Assembly (NCBI GenBank): GCA_023259135.1
Contig: JAHFQX010000014.1
Span: 1 to 61,657 of the forward strand
From: Betaproteobacteria bacterium
GTDB taxonomy: Bacteria; Pseudomonadota; Gammaproteobacteria; Burkholderiales; JAHFQX01
Direction of reading: 5' to 3'
Length of the DNA stretch: 61,657 nt
This document shows positions 45,616 to 55,259 of the stretch, piece after piece. The notes below the pieces were generated by a model, which was not told where the DNA came from, did not search any database, and saw only the letters and a list, made by a program, of their open reading frames with translations. Made by a program: the position numbers and the translations under genes. Each line of letters starts with the position of its first letter. Within the stretch, counting starts at the first letter, position 1.

Positions 45616-47304
45616 TCATGTCACCACCAGCAAATAAAGCAAAATCAGATTGAACACCAGGGAAGCCAGCGCCAGGCCCTGCCAAGTGCGTAGCGGATCC
45701 CGGGCCGCCAAGGGGGTGCGGCCGGGAGCCGCGAGCTGCCGGTGTTCCCCATGTTCCAGGGCCAATAGGAATTCCTCGGCGGTCTCGAAGCGTAAGCGAG
45801 GGTCCCGCACCACCGCCTTCAACAAGGCATTTTCCAGCCACACCGGGATATCGGGGCGATAACGCCTGGGCGACACCGGATCGACGAAGCGGGGCCGCTG
45901 GAAGGGTTCGATCTCACCGTAGGGGTATTTGCGAGTTAGCAAGTGGTAAAGCGTCACTCCAATGGCGTACAGATCACTCTGGGGCGAGGCGGCGGCTCCA
46001 TCGAAAAGTTCCGGGGCGATAAAACTGGGAGTCCCCGGATGACCCGCCCCATGGTTATCGTTCAAGCCGCTGGCGGCCACCCCCAAATCCAGAATCCGTA
46101 GCTTGCCGTCGTCCGCCAAATGCAGGTTGGCCGGCTTGATATCCCGGTGCAGAACATTCAGCCGATGCAACGCGGCCAAGCCCTTGAGCAGCCGGATACC
46201 GATCTGCACCGCCTCGACGCAGGAAAAATGCCGGCCCCGCTGCAAATGCTGCTGCAATGTGGCACCGTCATGATAGGTCATGACGTAGTAGAGGAAATGG
46301 CGCTCTTCCCCGGTCAGCGGCATCACCTGGGGAAAATAGTGGGACCGCACCCTCTTGCCCAGCCACTCCTCGGCCAACAAGGCTTCGCAGGCTTCGGGAT
46401 CGTCATTGAGGGCCGGGTTCAGAGTCTTGAGCACCAACATCTGACCGGAAATCTTGTGCCGCGCTCGGTAGAGCAGCGTGACCCGGGATTCATGCAGCAA
46501 TTCCTGGATTTCGAAGTCATCAATCAACTGCCCAATCTTGGCGCGGGGCGGAACCGCCAAGTGCCGACCGGCCGCCAGCAAATCCCGCAACCCCTCCGCC
46601 ACCTGCCGCACCCGGACCACCACCGCGGTGGCATTGTCTCGCCCCCGGCCCGTCAGGGCTTTCTTCACCAAGGCCTCCGCCGCAAGCCGCGGGTTGTCGT
46701 AAAGCTGCAAGATTTCGTGGATGCCCGGGTCTCCCACCCCCTCCCAGACCCCGTCGGTGGCCAGTAACAGGACATCCCCCGCTTGCAGTTCCGCGTCGGC
46801 GTAATCCGGCACCAAATGCTGGTCCAGGCCCACGGCTCGTTTCAACACATGCTGCATGCCGGGTCGCTCCCACACGTGATCCTGGGTCAATCGCTCCAAG
46901 CGGCCGTTACGCAGCAAATACACTCGGCTATCGCCGACATGCACCAGCCAATAACGGTTGCCCCGCAGCACCACCGCGCTCAAGGTGGTGGCCATGCCGG
47001 CGTAGTCTCGGTGCAATGCACTCTGGGCCAACAACCAGCGATTGATGGCGGAAAGCACTCGCTCCAAGGCTTGGGGAATTTCCCAGGTATCGGGAGTGGC
47101 ATAGTAGTCGGACAGCAGCCCTTGAATAGTCGCTTCCGCCGCTTCCCGCCCGCCACTGTGACCGCTGACGCCATCGGCCACCGCCAGCAGCGCTCCCTTG
47201 ACGCTGAGTGGCTCGCCCTCCGGCAGGGCAATCCCCCAGCTATCCTCGTTGCGCTCCCGGCGCCCGACCTCGGTGGCGTGCCCGGCCTCGACCTGTAATG
47301 GCAT
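45616..47304 (-). CDS. PP2C phosphatase fused to Ser/Thr protein kinase, membrane-anchored
   Basis: 562 residues. Residues 1-235 form a PP2C phosphatase with the metal-binding pieces RRERNEDSWG, VADGVSGHSGG, HVGDSRVYLL, LLATDGVWEGV and GRGRDNATAVVV. Residues 265-520 form a Hanks-type kinase: Lys294 in LVLKTLN, catalytic HRDIKPANLHL (386-396), DLG in place of DFG (406-408) and the APE motif in FIAPELF. The glycine loop is degenerate (ELLHESRVTLLYRAR). The last 20 residues form one membrane helix (LALASLVFNLILLYLLVV). It is the last gene of the nasA operon. Opposing activities in one chain suggest a reversible switch, target unknown; NarK or regulators are plausible. Confidence 0.93.
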   Translation of the reverse strand: MPLQVEAGHATEVGRRERNEDSWGIALPEGEPLSVKGALLAVADGVSGHSGGREAAEATIQGLLSDYYATPDTWEIPQALERVLSAINRWLLAQSALHRDYAGMATTLSAVVLRGNRYWLVHVGDSRVYLLRNGRLERLTQDHVWERPGMQHVLKRAVGLDQHLVPDYADAELQAGDVLLLATDGVWEGVGDPGIHEILQLYDNPRLAAEALVKKALTGRGRDNATAVVVRVRQVAEGLRDLLAAGRHLAVPPRAKIGQLIDDFEIQELLHESRVTLLYRARHKISGQMLVLKTLNPALNDDPEACEALLAEEWLGKRVRSHYFPQVMPLTGEERHFLYYVMTYHDGATLQQHLQRGRHFSCVEAVQIGIRLLKGLAALHRLNVLHRDIKPANLHLADDGKLRILDLGVAASGLNDNHGAGHPGTPSFIAPELFDGAAASPQSDLYAIGVTLYHLLTRKYPYGEIEPFQRPRFVDPVSPRRYRPDIPVWLENALLKAVVRDPRLRFETAEEFLLALEHGEHRQLAAPGRTPLAARDPLRTWQGLALASLVFNLILLYLLVVT

Positions 47305-47361
47305 TCAATCCCCCTTCCGGATGGGTGTCGCCCGAAGCGACAGCCGCTCTTAAGACCGGCC

Positions 47362-48573
47362 TTAGACCTTGGCCCGGGAAACGTGGGCGGCGCCCCAAGT
47401 GGTACGCCAGCGGGTCTTGACGCCGTTCAGTCCGACCAGGGCCAATAAAGCCAGTCCGGCGAACACCAGCAGCCCCGCCTGGTAATGGCCGGTGATTTGC
47501 CTGGAATACCCCAGGCTGGAGGCCAGATAAAAGCCGCCGACACCGCCGGCCATGCCCACCAGCCCGGTCATCACGCCGATTTCCTTGTGAAAGCGTTGCG
47601 GCACCAACTGGAACACCGCGCCATTGCCCATCCCCAGACTCAACATGGCCAGCACGAAAACCGCCAGAGCCATCCAAGCCTCTCGCAGCCCGAGGCTGAC
47701 CAAGGCAATGAAAACGGCCGCCAACGTGTACATCGCCAGCAACGAGCGTATCCCGCCCACCCGGTCAGCCACCACGCCTCCCACGGGCCGCACCAGGGAA
47801 CCGGCGAATACGCAGGCGGCGGTGAAATAGCCCGCCACCACCGGGCTCAAGCCATACTGGTCGGAAAAATAAATGGTCAGCGACGAGGCCAGCCCCACGA
47901 ACCCCCCGAAAGTCACGCTGTAAAAGAACATGAACCACCAGGCATCCCGATCTTTCAGTATCACGGCATATTGCTTGAGCGACTGCGGCGGGGGGCATTC
48001 GGGACTGTCCTTGGCGAAAACCATATACGCCCCGAAGGCCGCGATGAGGGGAATCACCGCCAGGCCGAATACCTGATTCCACCCATAAGCCGCCGCCAAC
48101 CCCGGGGCAAACAAGGCCGCCAGCACCGTGCCGGAATTTCCCGCTCCGGCGATCCCCAGGGCGGTTCCCTGATGCTCGGGCGGATACCAGCGGGAAGCCA
48201 GGGGCAGGGCCACCGCAAAAGACGCCCCCGCAACGCCCAGAAACAAGCCCAGGATCAGCACCTGCTCAAAACTGCGGATTCCGAACGTCCAGGCAAACAG
48301 CAAGGCCAGGATCACCACGATCTGGCCGATGGCGCCGGCCATTTTGGGCTTGAGATGATCCACCAGCAACCCCATCACCACCCGTAGCAAGGCCCCCGCC
48401 AGCACCGGGGTCGCCACCATCAACCCCTTCTGGGCCGGACTCAAACCCAGATCCAGGGCGATCTGCACGCCCAGCGGACCCAGCATCACCCACACCATGA
48501 AACTCAAATCGAAATACAGAAAAGCGGCAAACAAAGTGGGCGGATGGCCCGACTTCCAGAACGATCCTTGCAT
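47362..48573 (-). CDS. narK: nitrate/nitrite transporter, NarK/NasA MFS family
   Basis: 403 residues, 12 membrane helices. SFMVWVMLGPLGVQIALDLGLSPAQKGLMVATPVLAGALLRVVMGLLVD contains the first substrate Arg region and the NNP motif. Nitrate-signature glycine-rich helices appear as GIAGAGNSGTVLAALFAPGLA and SLGMGNGAVFQLVPQRF. It moves nitrate in or exchanges it with nitrite. Placement with assimilatory genes suggests uptake, alongside the ABC system encoded on the other strand. AGGAAA precedes the ATG at 48573. Confidence 0.94.
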   Translation of the reverse strand: MQGSFWKSGHPPTLFAAFLYFDLSFMVWVMLGPLGVQIALDLGLSPAQKGLMVATPVLAGALLRVVMGLLVDHLKPKMAGAIGQIVVILALLFAWTFGIRSFEQVLILGLFLGVAGASFAVALPLASRWYPPEHQGTALGIAGAGNSGTVLAALFAPGLAAAYGWNQVFGLAVIPLIAAFGAYMVFAKDSPECPPPQSLKQYAVILKDRDAWWFMFFYSVTFGGFVGLASSLTIYFSDQYGLSPVVAGYFTAACVFAGSLVRPVGGVVADRVGGIRSLLAMYTLAAVFIALVSLGLREAWMALAVFVLAMLSLGMGNGAVFQLVPQRFHKEIGVMTGLVGMAGGVGGFYLASSLGYSRQITGHYQAGLLVFAGLALLALVGLNGVKTRWRTTWGAAHVSRAKV

Positions 48574-48663
48574 TTGGATTTCCTAGATTTATTTTTTGGG
48601 CCGCTGCGAGAAACAGTGGCTTGGGTACGCGATGCTGTGAGGCGGCATCCACGCCGTCCAGGG

Positions 48664-48972
48664 TCATAGCTCCATGAACACCACCCCGTTTTCCAGCTTG
48701 ACGGGAACGGTGCGGGCGCAGCCCTCGTCAGGGGCATCGGCGCACCCGTCTCCCAGGCCGATGGTCCAGCCATGCAGGGGGCAGGCTACTTTGTCGCCGA
48801 ACACGATGCCCTGGGACAAGGGTCCGCCCTTATGGGGACATTTGTCCTCCACCGCGAAGACCTGGTCTTCGGCGGTGCGGAACACCGCGATGTTTCCCTG
48901 GCGGCCATGCACCACCCGGGCTCCCAGCCGGGGAATGTCGTCCAATAGCGCCACTTTCGTCCATTGCGTCAT
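48664..48972 (-). CDS. nirD: nitrite reductase (NADH) small subunit
   Basis: 102 residues, a Rieske-type fold with both ligand pairs: CPHKGGPLSQG and CPLHGW. Some NirD proteins lack the ligands, so this one should bind a [2Fe-2S] cluster. It works with NirB in reduction of nitrite to ammonium in the cytoplasm. The start is nine bases after nirB. Confidence 0.95.
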   Translation of the reverse strand: MTQWTKVALLDDIPRLGARVVHGRQGNIAVFRTAEDQVFAVEDKCPHKGGPLSQGIVFGDKVACPLHGWTIGLGDGCADAPDEGCARTVPVKLENGVVFMEL

Positions 48973-48981
48973 GGCCGTCCC

Positions 48982-51411
48982 TTAAATCTCGATGGTTTCG
49001 AACTCGCGGGAATCCGACGCTTGGCGGCTCCGCTCCCGCCAAGGATCTTTCTCCCCCTGCAAGGCGTACAGCAACCGCTGATACAGCGCCCGACGACCCT
49101 CGGCGTCGTCCGCCACCCGCTTTTTCACATAGTCCAACCCCACCCGCTGGATAAAGTGGACGGTACGGTCCAGATAGCGCGCTTCCTCGCGGTAAAGCTG
49201 CACGAAGGCCCCGGCGTATTCGAGGACTTCTTCCGGGGTCTTCACCTTCACCAGGAACTGGGCCACTTCGGTCTTGATTCCCCCATTGCCGCCGACATAG
49301 ATCTCCCAGCCGGAATCCACTCCGATGACGCCCACATCCTTGATCCCCGACTCGGCGCAGTTGCGGGGACAGCCGGATACCGCCATCTTGACCTTGTGGG
49401 GGGCGTACATTTTCCAGAAAGCCTGCTCCAGATCGATGCCCATCCGGGTGGAGTCCTGCACCCCAAAGCGGCACCACTCGCTGCCTACGCAAGTCTTCAC
49501 GGTGCGCAAGGCCTTCGCGTAAGCATGGCCGGAAGGCATGTCCAGATCCGCCCACACCTTGGGCAGGTCTTCCTTCTGGACCCCCAGCAGGTCGATGCGC
49601 TGGCCGCCGGTCACCTTGATGGTGGGGATCCGGTATTTGTCCACCACATCGGCAATGCGCCGCAAATCGCCGGCGCTGGTCACTCCGCCGAACATGCGGG
49701 GCACCACCGAAAAAGTCCCATCCTTCTGGATGTTGGCATGGGCCCGCTCGTTGATGAAACGGGACTGGGGATCGTCCTGGGCTTCGTGGGGCCAGGCGCA
49801 GAGCAGGTAATAATTCAGGGCCGGGCGGCAACTGGCGCAACCGTTGGGATTACCCCAAGACAGAAACTTCATCGTCGCCGGAATCGACAGTAGCCGCTGT
49901 TCCTTGATGGCCTTGCGCACTTCCTCGTGGGTCAGATCGGTGCAGCCGCACACCGGCTTATCGGCGGAAGCCTGCGGAGTGTAGGCGCCGCCCACGGTGC
50001 TGGCCAAGATCTGCTCCACCAAGCCGGTGCAGGAACCACAGGAACTGGAAGCCTTGGTGTGCTTGCGGACATCCTCCAGGGTAAACAACCCTTTTTCCTT
50101 GATGGCCGTGACGATCGTGCCCTTGCACACGCCGTTGCAGCCACATACCTCCATGTCGTCGGGCATGTTGGCCGCCTTGCTCTGCCCCAAATGGCCGGCG
50201 TTACCCAGATGATTCTGGCCGAACATCAGATGATCCCGAATCTCTCCGATAGCTTGCCCGTCCCGCATCAATTGGAAATACCATGCGCCGTCGGCGGTAT
50301 CGCCGTACATCACGCTGCCCACGATCTGATTATTCTCGATCACCAGCTTCTTGTAGACGCCGCCCACCGCGTCGTGCAGCACGATCTCCTCGCTCTGTTC
50401 GTTGCCTGTGAAATTCCCGGCGGAAAACAGGTCGATCCCGGTCACCTTGAGCTTGGTGGAAGTCACCGAACCCTGGTAGCGCCCGAAACCCAGCAGTGCC
50501 AGGTGGTTGGCGCACACCTTGGCCATCTCGAACAAAGGGGCCACCAGCCCATAAGCCGTGCCACGATGGGAAGCGCATTCGCCGACCGCATAAATCCGCG
50601 GATCGTAGGTCTGCAAGGTGTCGCTGACCACGATCCCCCGGTTGCACAGCAAGCCGCAGGATTCGGCCAATGCGGTGTTGGGGCGGATGCCCACCGCCAT
50701 CACCACCAATTCGGCGGGAATCTCGTCGCCGTCGGCGAAGCGCACCTTGGCGACGCGGCCGTTCTCCCCCACCAATTCCTGGGTTTGCTTGGGCAGCAGG
50801 AATTTGAGTCCGCGCCGCTCCAGGGAACGCTGCAACATTCTGGCGGCGGCACGGTCCAACTGCCGCTCCATCAGCCATTCGGCAAGATGCACCACGGTCA
50901 CGTCCATGCCTCGCTGCGCCAAGCCGTTGGCGGCCTCCAGCCCGAGCAGACCGCCGCCGATCACCACGGCATGGCGGTGATGGCCGGCGGCCTCGATCAT
51001 GCGGTTGGTGTCGTGGATATCCCGGTAGCTAACCACCCCTTCCAGATCCTTGCCGGGAATGGGCAGAATCACCGGATTGGATCCCGTCGCCAGCAACAGC
51101 CGGTCATAGCTCTCGCAAGTTCCGTCCTCGGCGTAGGCCTTGCGTAAACGGCGGTCCAGCTTAGTGACCTGCTTGCCGAGATGCAGGCGGATGCCGTTCT
51201 CACGGTACCAATCCACATCGTTGAGCATGATGTCCTGGAGCGTCATTTCTCCTGCCAGCACCGGAGACAACAAGATGCGGTTATAGTTGGCATGGGGCTC
51301 CGCGCCGAATACCGTGATCTCGTAAAGATCGGGAGCGATCTTTAGCAGTTCCTCCAAGGTCCGCACCCCGGCCATCCCGTTCCCCACCATCACCAGCTTC
51401 ATCGGTTTCAT
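48982..51411 (-). CDS. nirB: nitrite reductase (NADH) large subunit
   Basis: 809 residues from the ATG at 51411 (GGGAG six bases ahead; an ATG one codon up is too close). Order: FAD/NAD(P)H reductase domain (about 1-300, KLVMVGNGMAGVRTLEEL and VVIGGGLLGLEAANGLAQRGMDVTVVH), two BFD-like [2Fe-2S] segments (CGCNGVCKGTIV...SSSCGSC and CGCTDLTHEEV...GCASC), then the siroheme/[4Fe-4S] core with TCVGSEWCRFG and SGCPRNCAES giving the four cluster Cys. It makes the six-electron reduction of nitrite to ammonium. Confidence 0.97.
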   Translation of the reverse strand: MKPMKLVMVGNGMAGVRTLEELLKIAPDLYEITVFGAEPHANYNRILLSPVLAGEMTLQDIMLNDVDWYRENGIRLHLGKQVTKLDRRLRKAYAEDGTCESYDRLLLATGSNPVILPIPGKDLEGVVSYRDIHDTNRMIEAAGHHRHAVVIGGGLLGLEAANGLAQRGMDVTVVHLAEWLMERQLDRAAARMLQRSLERRGLKFLLPKQTQELVGENGRVAKVRFADGDEIPAELVVMAVGIRPNTALAESCGLLCNRGIVVSDTLQTYDPRIYAVGECASHRGTAYGLVAPLFEMAKVCANHLALLGFGRYQGSVTSTKLKVTGIDLFSAGNFTGNEQSEEIVLHDAVGGVYKKLVIENNQIVGSVMYGDTADGAWYFQLMRDGQAIGEIRDHLMFGQNHLGNAGHLGQSKAANMPDDMEVCGCNGVCKGTIVTAIKEKGLFTLEDVRKHTKASSSCGSCTGLVEQILASTVGGAYTPQASADKPVCGCTDLTHEEVRKAIKEQRLLSIPATMKFLSWGNPNGCASCRPALNYYLLCAWPHEAQDDPQSRFINERAHANIQKDGTFSVVPRMFGGVTSAGDLRRIADVVDKYRIPTIKVTGGQRIDLLGVQKEDLPKVWADLDMPSGHAYAKALRTVKTCVGSEWCRFGVQDSTRMGIDLEQAFWKMYAPHKVKMAVSGCPRNCAESGIKDVGVIGVDSGWEIYVGGNGGIKTEVAQFLVKVKTPEEVLEYAGAFVQLYREEARYLDRTVHFIQRVGLDYVKKRVADDAEGRRALYQRLLYALQGEKDPWRERSRQASDSREFETIEI

Positions 51412-51460
51412 CATTAACTCCCAGTTGCTCAAGCTTGATTAACTCGCCCACCCACGCCGC

Positions 51461-52444
51461 CTACGCTCCCGCCAGGCTATTGGTTTCCATCGCGACAATG
51501 GCCTTGGCCTGGTTCATGTCCTCGGTATATCCCGAACAGTAGAGCAGACAAGCCAACTGATTGACGATGGGCAAAGGCACCGGAACCTCGCCTTCCAGGG
51601 CGCGGCGAATCCAAGCGGCGGTGGTTCCGGCATCAATGGCCTCCGGCAGGGTCGGCAGGGTCTTGACCGGACCGGCTTCCGCCTCGAACAGCGCCATGGA
51701 CAAGCCATTGCGAAAAGACTCCAATTGCGGTCGGCGCTTCGGATTCGCGAACGGCTCCCCCTCCGTTCCTCGCAACAGCAGCGCGTTTGCTCCGGTCGCC
51801 TCGAAAAATTCCCGCATCCGAGCCAGATAGGCCGGATGGGTCACGCTTACCACGCGGAGTCCTTCGCCGCCGAACGGATCCAGCAGCTTTACCAGGCTAT
51901 GGGCGGAATTCCGGACCCCCAACTGCTCCCGCAGCGACAGCAAGGTCGCCATTGCCGGGGCCAGCACGCCGGTCGGCACAAAGGCCAAGCCCTCTTCCTC
52001 CAAGACGGCCTGGGCCTGGGCCAGATGGGCGCAAGGCATGATCCCCAGTTCTCGCAGCACGTAAGCCGTGGTCACCCGGCCGCCTCCTGCCAGCAAGCCG
52101 TGGATCAGCACCGGAATGCCGAAGCGGCGCAACAGCAAGGCCAACAAAGGCAGCAGGTTCGCCTGGTGGCGAGCCCCGTTATAGCTGGGAAACACCACGG
52201 GCCGAGGCTTTCCGGACGGCGCCCGAAGCCGGTACAGGCGCTCGTCGATGGCCTGATAAAAACCCAGGAATTCTCCCAGGGACTCCCCCTTGACGCGCAG
52301 CGCAATGAGGATCGCCCCCAACTCCAAGGGGGGCACGCCGCTGTCCAGCATGGCGCTATACAACTGATAAGCGTCCTGTTCCGAAAGGTCTCGAGAGCCG
52401 TCCTGGCCGCGCCCGATTTCCTTAATGTATGTCGCAAAATTCAT
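51461..52444 (-). CDS. TrpD2/YbiB-like glycosyltransferase-family protein
   Basis: 327 residues from the ATG at 52444. The fold is that of anthranilate phosphoribosyltransferase: DLSEQDAYQLYSAMLDSGVPPLELGAILIALRVKGESLGEFLGFYQAIDE is the helical N-terminal domain. The PRPP-binding GTGGD of true TrpD is missing and replaced by SYNGARHQANLLPLLALLLRRFGIPVLIHG, which marks the TrpD2 (YbiB) group; E. coli YbiB binds nucleic acid rather than making phosphoribosylanthranilate. It lies between nasA and nirB, a place I recall from other proteobacteria. Its role in nitrate use is unknown. Confidence 0.85.
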   Translation of the reverse strand: MNFATYIKEIGRGQDGSRDLSEQDAYQLYSAMLDSGVPPLELGAILIALRVKGESLGEFLGFYQAIDERLYRLRAPSGKPRPVVFPSYNGARHQANLLPLLALLLRRFGIPVLIHGLLAGGGRVTTAYVLRELGIMPCAHLAQAQAVLEEEGLAFVPTGVLAPAMATLLSLREQLGVRNSAHSLVKLLDPFGGEGLRVVSVTHPAYLARMREFFEATGANALLLRGTEGEPFANPKRRPQLESFRNGLSMALFEAEAGPVKTLPTLPEAIDAGTTAAWIRRALEGEVPVPLPIVNQLACLLYCSGYTEDMNQAKAIVAMETNSLAGA

Positions 52445-52484
52445 GGTCGGCCCGGTTAATTCGTACACGCATTGGGCAAGCGGT

Positions 52485-55202
52485 CTAGGCCGCCCGTTGC
52501 CTCGCCCCATGGGCGGCGGCCAGGCGCCTGAGCTCGGGGACGCAGGAACCGCATTCCGTGCCGCAGCGTAATTTTTGTTGCAGCTCGGCCGGGGTCGAGC
52601 CTTCCGCGAGCACCGCCAGAATCTCCCGCTCCGAAACATCCAGGCAATTGCAAACGATGCGCCCGCGCGAGACCTGGCCGGCGGGCGGGGCGCTCACCGG
52701 AGCCAGGACCCAGCGCCGCACCGGCTCGGCCTTGCCGCCTTCGGCCAGCAATTCCTTGAGCCAATCCCGGGCGGCGACCTCCCCGGTGAGCCGGACTCCG
52801 GAAAGCCTGCCATTTTCTATCAGCACCCGCTTGGTGATACCCCGCTTCCCGTCCGCGTAGCTCATGACCCGGGCATCGTCGTCCAGCTCCAGGATCCGAT
52901 CCAACTCAGCCAGCAGGGTCTCGTCCCGCGGTTCGGCGCAAGCGGCCCGCAGCACCAGAATTTCCCGGTCCCGGCCGTAAAGGCCGCAGGCGGCATAATC
53001 AAAACGCTCCAGCAACGGCTGCACTCTGGGCAATCGATCCAGCGCATCGCCGCAGCGCATCGCCACCAACTGCCAAGGCAAGCGCATCCGCTCCACCGCC
53101 ACCGCCGCGTGCTTGAGTTCCGGCTGCTTGGAAATCGGATCGAAAGCTGGCATGGTCAGCGCGTTGGTTCCGGAACCCTTCATGAACTGGCTGCCCCAAT
53201 GCATGGGCAAGAACACCTGCCCGGAGCGCATTTCGGCGGATTTCCGCGCCCGCACCACCACCTCGCCCCGGCGGCTCCTGACCCGCACCAGGTCGCTGTC
53301 CGCCAAGCCCCGCATGGCCATGTCGTCGGAATTCATGGACAGCACCGGCTCTTCCGCATGGTTGAACAGCCGCGCCACCGTGCCGGTACGGCTCATCCCA
53401 TGCCACTGATCCCGCAACCGGCCGGTGTTAAGACGAAAGGGATAGCGGGCGTCGGTCATTTCTTCCGGCCGGCGGTAGCGCGCCACATGAAACCGAGCCC
53501 GGCCGTCGGCAGTCGGAAACACGCCGTCCTCGTAAAGACGCTCGCGGCCCGTCGCGGCCCCTTCCGGGAACGGCCACTGCTGAGGGCCGCGCTGCTCCAA
53601 CAAAGCATAGGACAAGCCGGTGATATCCAAATCCTGCCCCCGGGTGGTCTCCCGGTGCTCGTTGAAAACCTCCTCCGCGGATGGGTAGGGAAACAGCCGC
53701 GGCGCATCGGCGCGGTTTAACCGGGCGCCGAGCCGCAAGGCGAAATCGGCGGCGATGCGCCAATCCTCACGGGCTTCGCCGGGGGGCGGGACGGCGGCCC
53801 GCACCCGGCTGATGCGCCGCTCGGAATTGGTGACGCTGCCTTCCTTCTCCCCCCAACTGGCGGCGGGCAGCAGAATATCCGCATACGCCGTGGTATCGGT
53901 GTGCCGGTAGGCTTCCTGCACCACCACCAGATCCGCCGCCGCCAGGGCTTCCCGCACCCGGTCGGCTTGGGGCATGGACTGGGCCGGATTGGTGCAGGCG
54001 ATCCAAATCGCCTTGATCTCCCCGCTGCGCACCGCTTCGAACATTTCCACGGCGCTCTTGCCCGGCCGGGACGGAACTTCCGGCACTCCCCACAGCCGCG
54101 CCACTTCCTCCCGGTGCCGGGGATTGGCCAGATCCCGATGGGCCGACAACAGGTTCGCCATGCCCCCCACCTCTCGTCCCCCCATGGCATTGGGCTGCCC
54201 GGTCAGGGAAAACGGTCCGGCCCCCGGCTTGCCGATCTGGCCCGTCGCCAAATGCAGATTGATGAGCGCGGCGTTGTTGTCGGTCCCGTGGCTGGATTGG
54301 TTCAAGCCCTGGCAGTAAAGCGACAAGGTCGCCTCGGAATCGGCGAATTCCCGGGCGGCTCTCACGATGTCCTCCGCCGGCACGCCGCAAATCGCCGCGG
54401 CGTATCCCGGCGTGTACTCCCGCACCGCTTCCCGCACCGCTTCGAAACCCTCGGTGTGCCGCTCGACAAAAACCTTGTCCCACAATCCCTCCCACAGGAT
54501 GACGTGGAGCATGGCGTTATAGAGGGCGACATCGGTGCCGGGCAGGATGGGCAAAAACAGATCGGCGGCCTCGGCGGTGTCGGTGCGGCGGGGGTCCACC
54601 ACGATGATGCGCAGTTCCGGGCACCGCGCCTTGGCATCCTCGATGCGGCGAAACACGATGGGGTGGGCGTAGGCGGTATTGGAGCCGGAGATGAACAAGG
54701 TCCGGGCGTGATCGATGTCGGCGTAGCAAGCCGGCGGCGCATCGGCCCCCAGAGTGGCTTTGTAGCCCGCTACCGCCGAGGACATGCAGAGCCGGGAATT
54801 GGTGTCCACGTTATTGCTGCCCACCAGCCCCTTGACCAGTTTGTTGAAGACATAGTAGTCCTCGGTCAGCAACTGGCCGGAAATGTAGAAGCCCACCGCG
54901 TCGGGGCCATGCCGGCGGATGATGTCGGCAAAGCGGTCGGCGGCGCTGTCCAGGGCCTCATCCCAGGAAACCCGCAGCCGCACCGCTGCGCGGCTGCGGC
55001 GCAGTTCCGGATAAAAAGCCCGCGCTTCGGGCCGGGCCGTCAGGTGCAGAGTGGAGCCCTTGGTGCACAAGCGCCCAAAGTTGGCGGGATGTTCCGGATC
55101 GCCTCGTATTCCGATAATCCGGTCGCCTTCGACAGCAACGACGACCCCGCAGCCGACACCGCAGTAACAACAGGTGGATTGCACTTCTCGGGACAGGCCC
55201 AC
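52485..55202 (-). CDS. nasA: assimilatory nitrate reductase catalytic subunit
   Basis: 905 residues. The N-terminal [4Fe-4S] motif is Cys11-x2-Cys14-x3-Cys18...Cys46 (CCYCGVGCGV, GRLCTKG). Molybdopterin-guanine-dinucleotide domains follow, with NVDTNSRLCMSSAVAGYKATLG, where Cys is the Mo ligand as in cytoplasmic and periplasmic nitrate reductases. The C-terminal 90 residues hold a BFD-like [2Fe-2S] domain (VCNCLDVSEREI and LRCGTECGSCVPEL), as in Klebsiella NasA, but no separate NasB-type reductase lies in the window. There is no Tat signal, so it is cytoplasmic. The start is a GTG at 55202 with GGAG five bases ahead. It heads the six-gene operon and has its own sigma-54 promoter. Confidence 0.95.
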   Translation of the reverse strand: MGLSREVQSTCCYCGVGCGVVVAVEGDRIIGIRGDPEHPANFGRLCTKGSTLHLTARPEARAFYPELRRSRAAVRLRVSWDEALDSAADRFADIIRRHGPDAVGFYISGQLLTEDYYVFNKLVKGLVGSNNVDTNSRLCMSSAVAGYKATLGADAPPACYADIDHARTLFISGSNTAYAHPIVFRRIEDAKARCPELRIIVVDPRRTDTAEAADLFLPILPGTDVALYNAMLHVILWEGLWDKVFVERHTEGFEAVREAVREYTPGYAAAICGVPAEDIVRAAREFADSEATLSLYCQGLNQSSHGTDNNAALINLHLATGQIGKPGAGPFSLTGQPNAMGGREVGGMANLLSAHRDLANPRHREEVARLWGVPEVPSRPGKSAVEMFEAVRSGEIKAIWIACTNPAQSMPQADRVREALAAADLVVVQEAYRHTDTTAYADILLPAASWGEKEGSVTNSERRISRVRAAVPPPGEAREDWRIAADFALRLGARLNRADAPRLFPYPSAEEVFNEHRETTRGQDLDITGLSYALLEQRGPQQWPFPEGAATGRERLYEDGVFPTADGRARFHVARYRRPEEMTDARYPFRLNTGRLRDQWHGMSRTGTVARLFNHAEEPVLSMNSDDMAMRGLADSDLVRVRSRRGEVVVRARKSAEMRSGQVFLPMHWGSQFMKGSGTNALTMPAFDPISKQPELKHAAVAVERMRLPWQLVAMRCGDALDRLPRVQPLLERFDYAACGLYGRDREILVLRAACAEPRDETLLAELDRILELDDDARVMSYADGKRGITKRVLIENGRLSGVRLTGEVAARDWLKELLAEGGKAEPVRRWVLAPVSAPPAGQVSRGRIVCNCLDVSEREILAVLAEGSTPAELQQKLRCGTECGSCVPELRRLAAAHGARQRAA

Positions 55203-55245
55203 AACCGCTCCAGTTTCGCATCGCTAGTTTGTGGTGCCTTAAAGA

Positions 55246-55259
55246 GCAAATCCTGTGCC
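55246..55259 (-). promoter_or_regulatory. sigma-54 promoter of the nasA operon
   Basis: On the minus strand the DNA reads GTGGCACAGGATTTGCTCT: TGGCAC and TTGCT with GG (55259-55258) and GC (55247-55246) exactly ten bases apart. The transcript should start near 55234, leaving about 32 bases before the GTG start. That is too short for an ANTAR leader, so this operon is likely set by NtrC/sigma-54 alone. The rest of 55203-55414 shows no gene. Confidence 0.8.
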
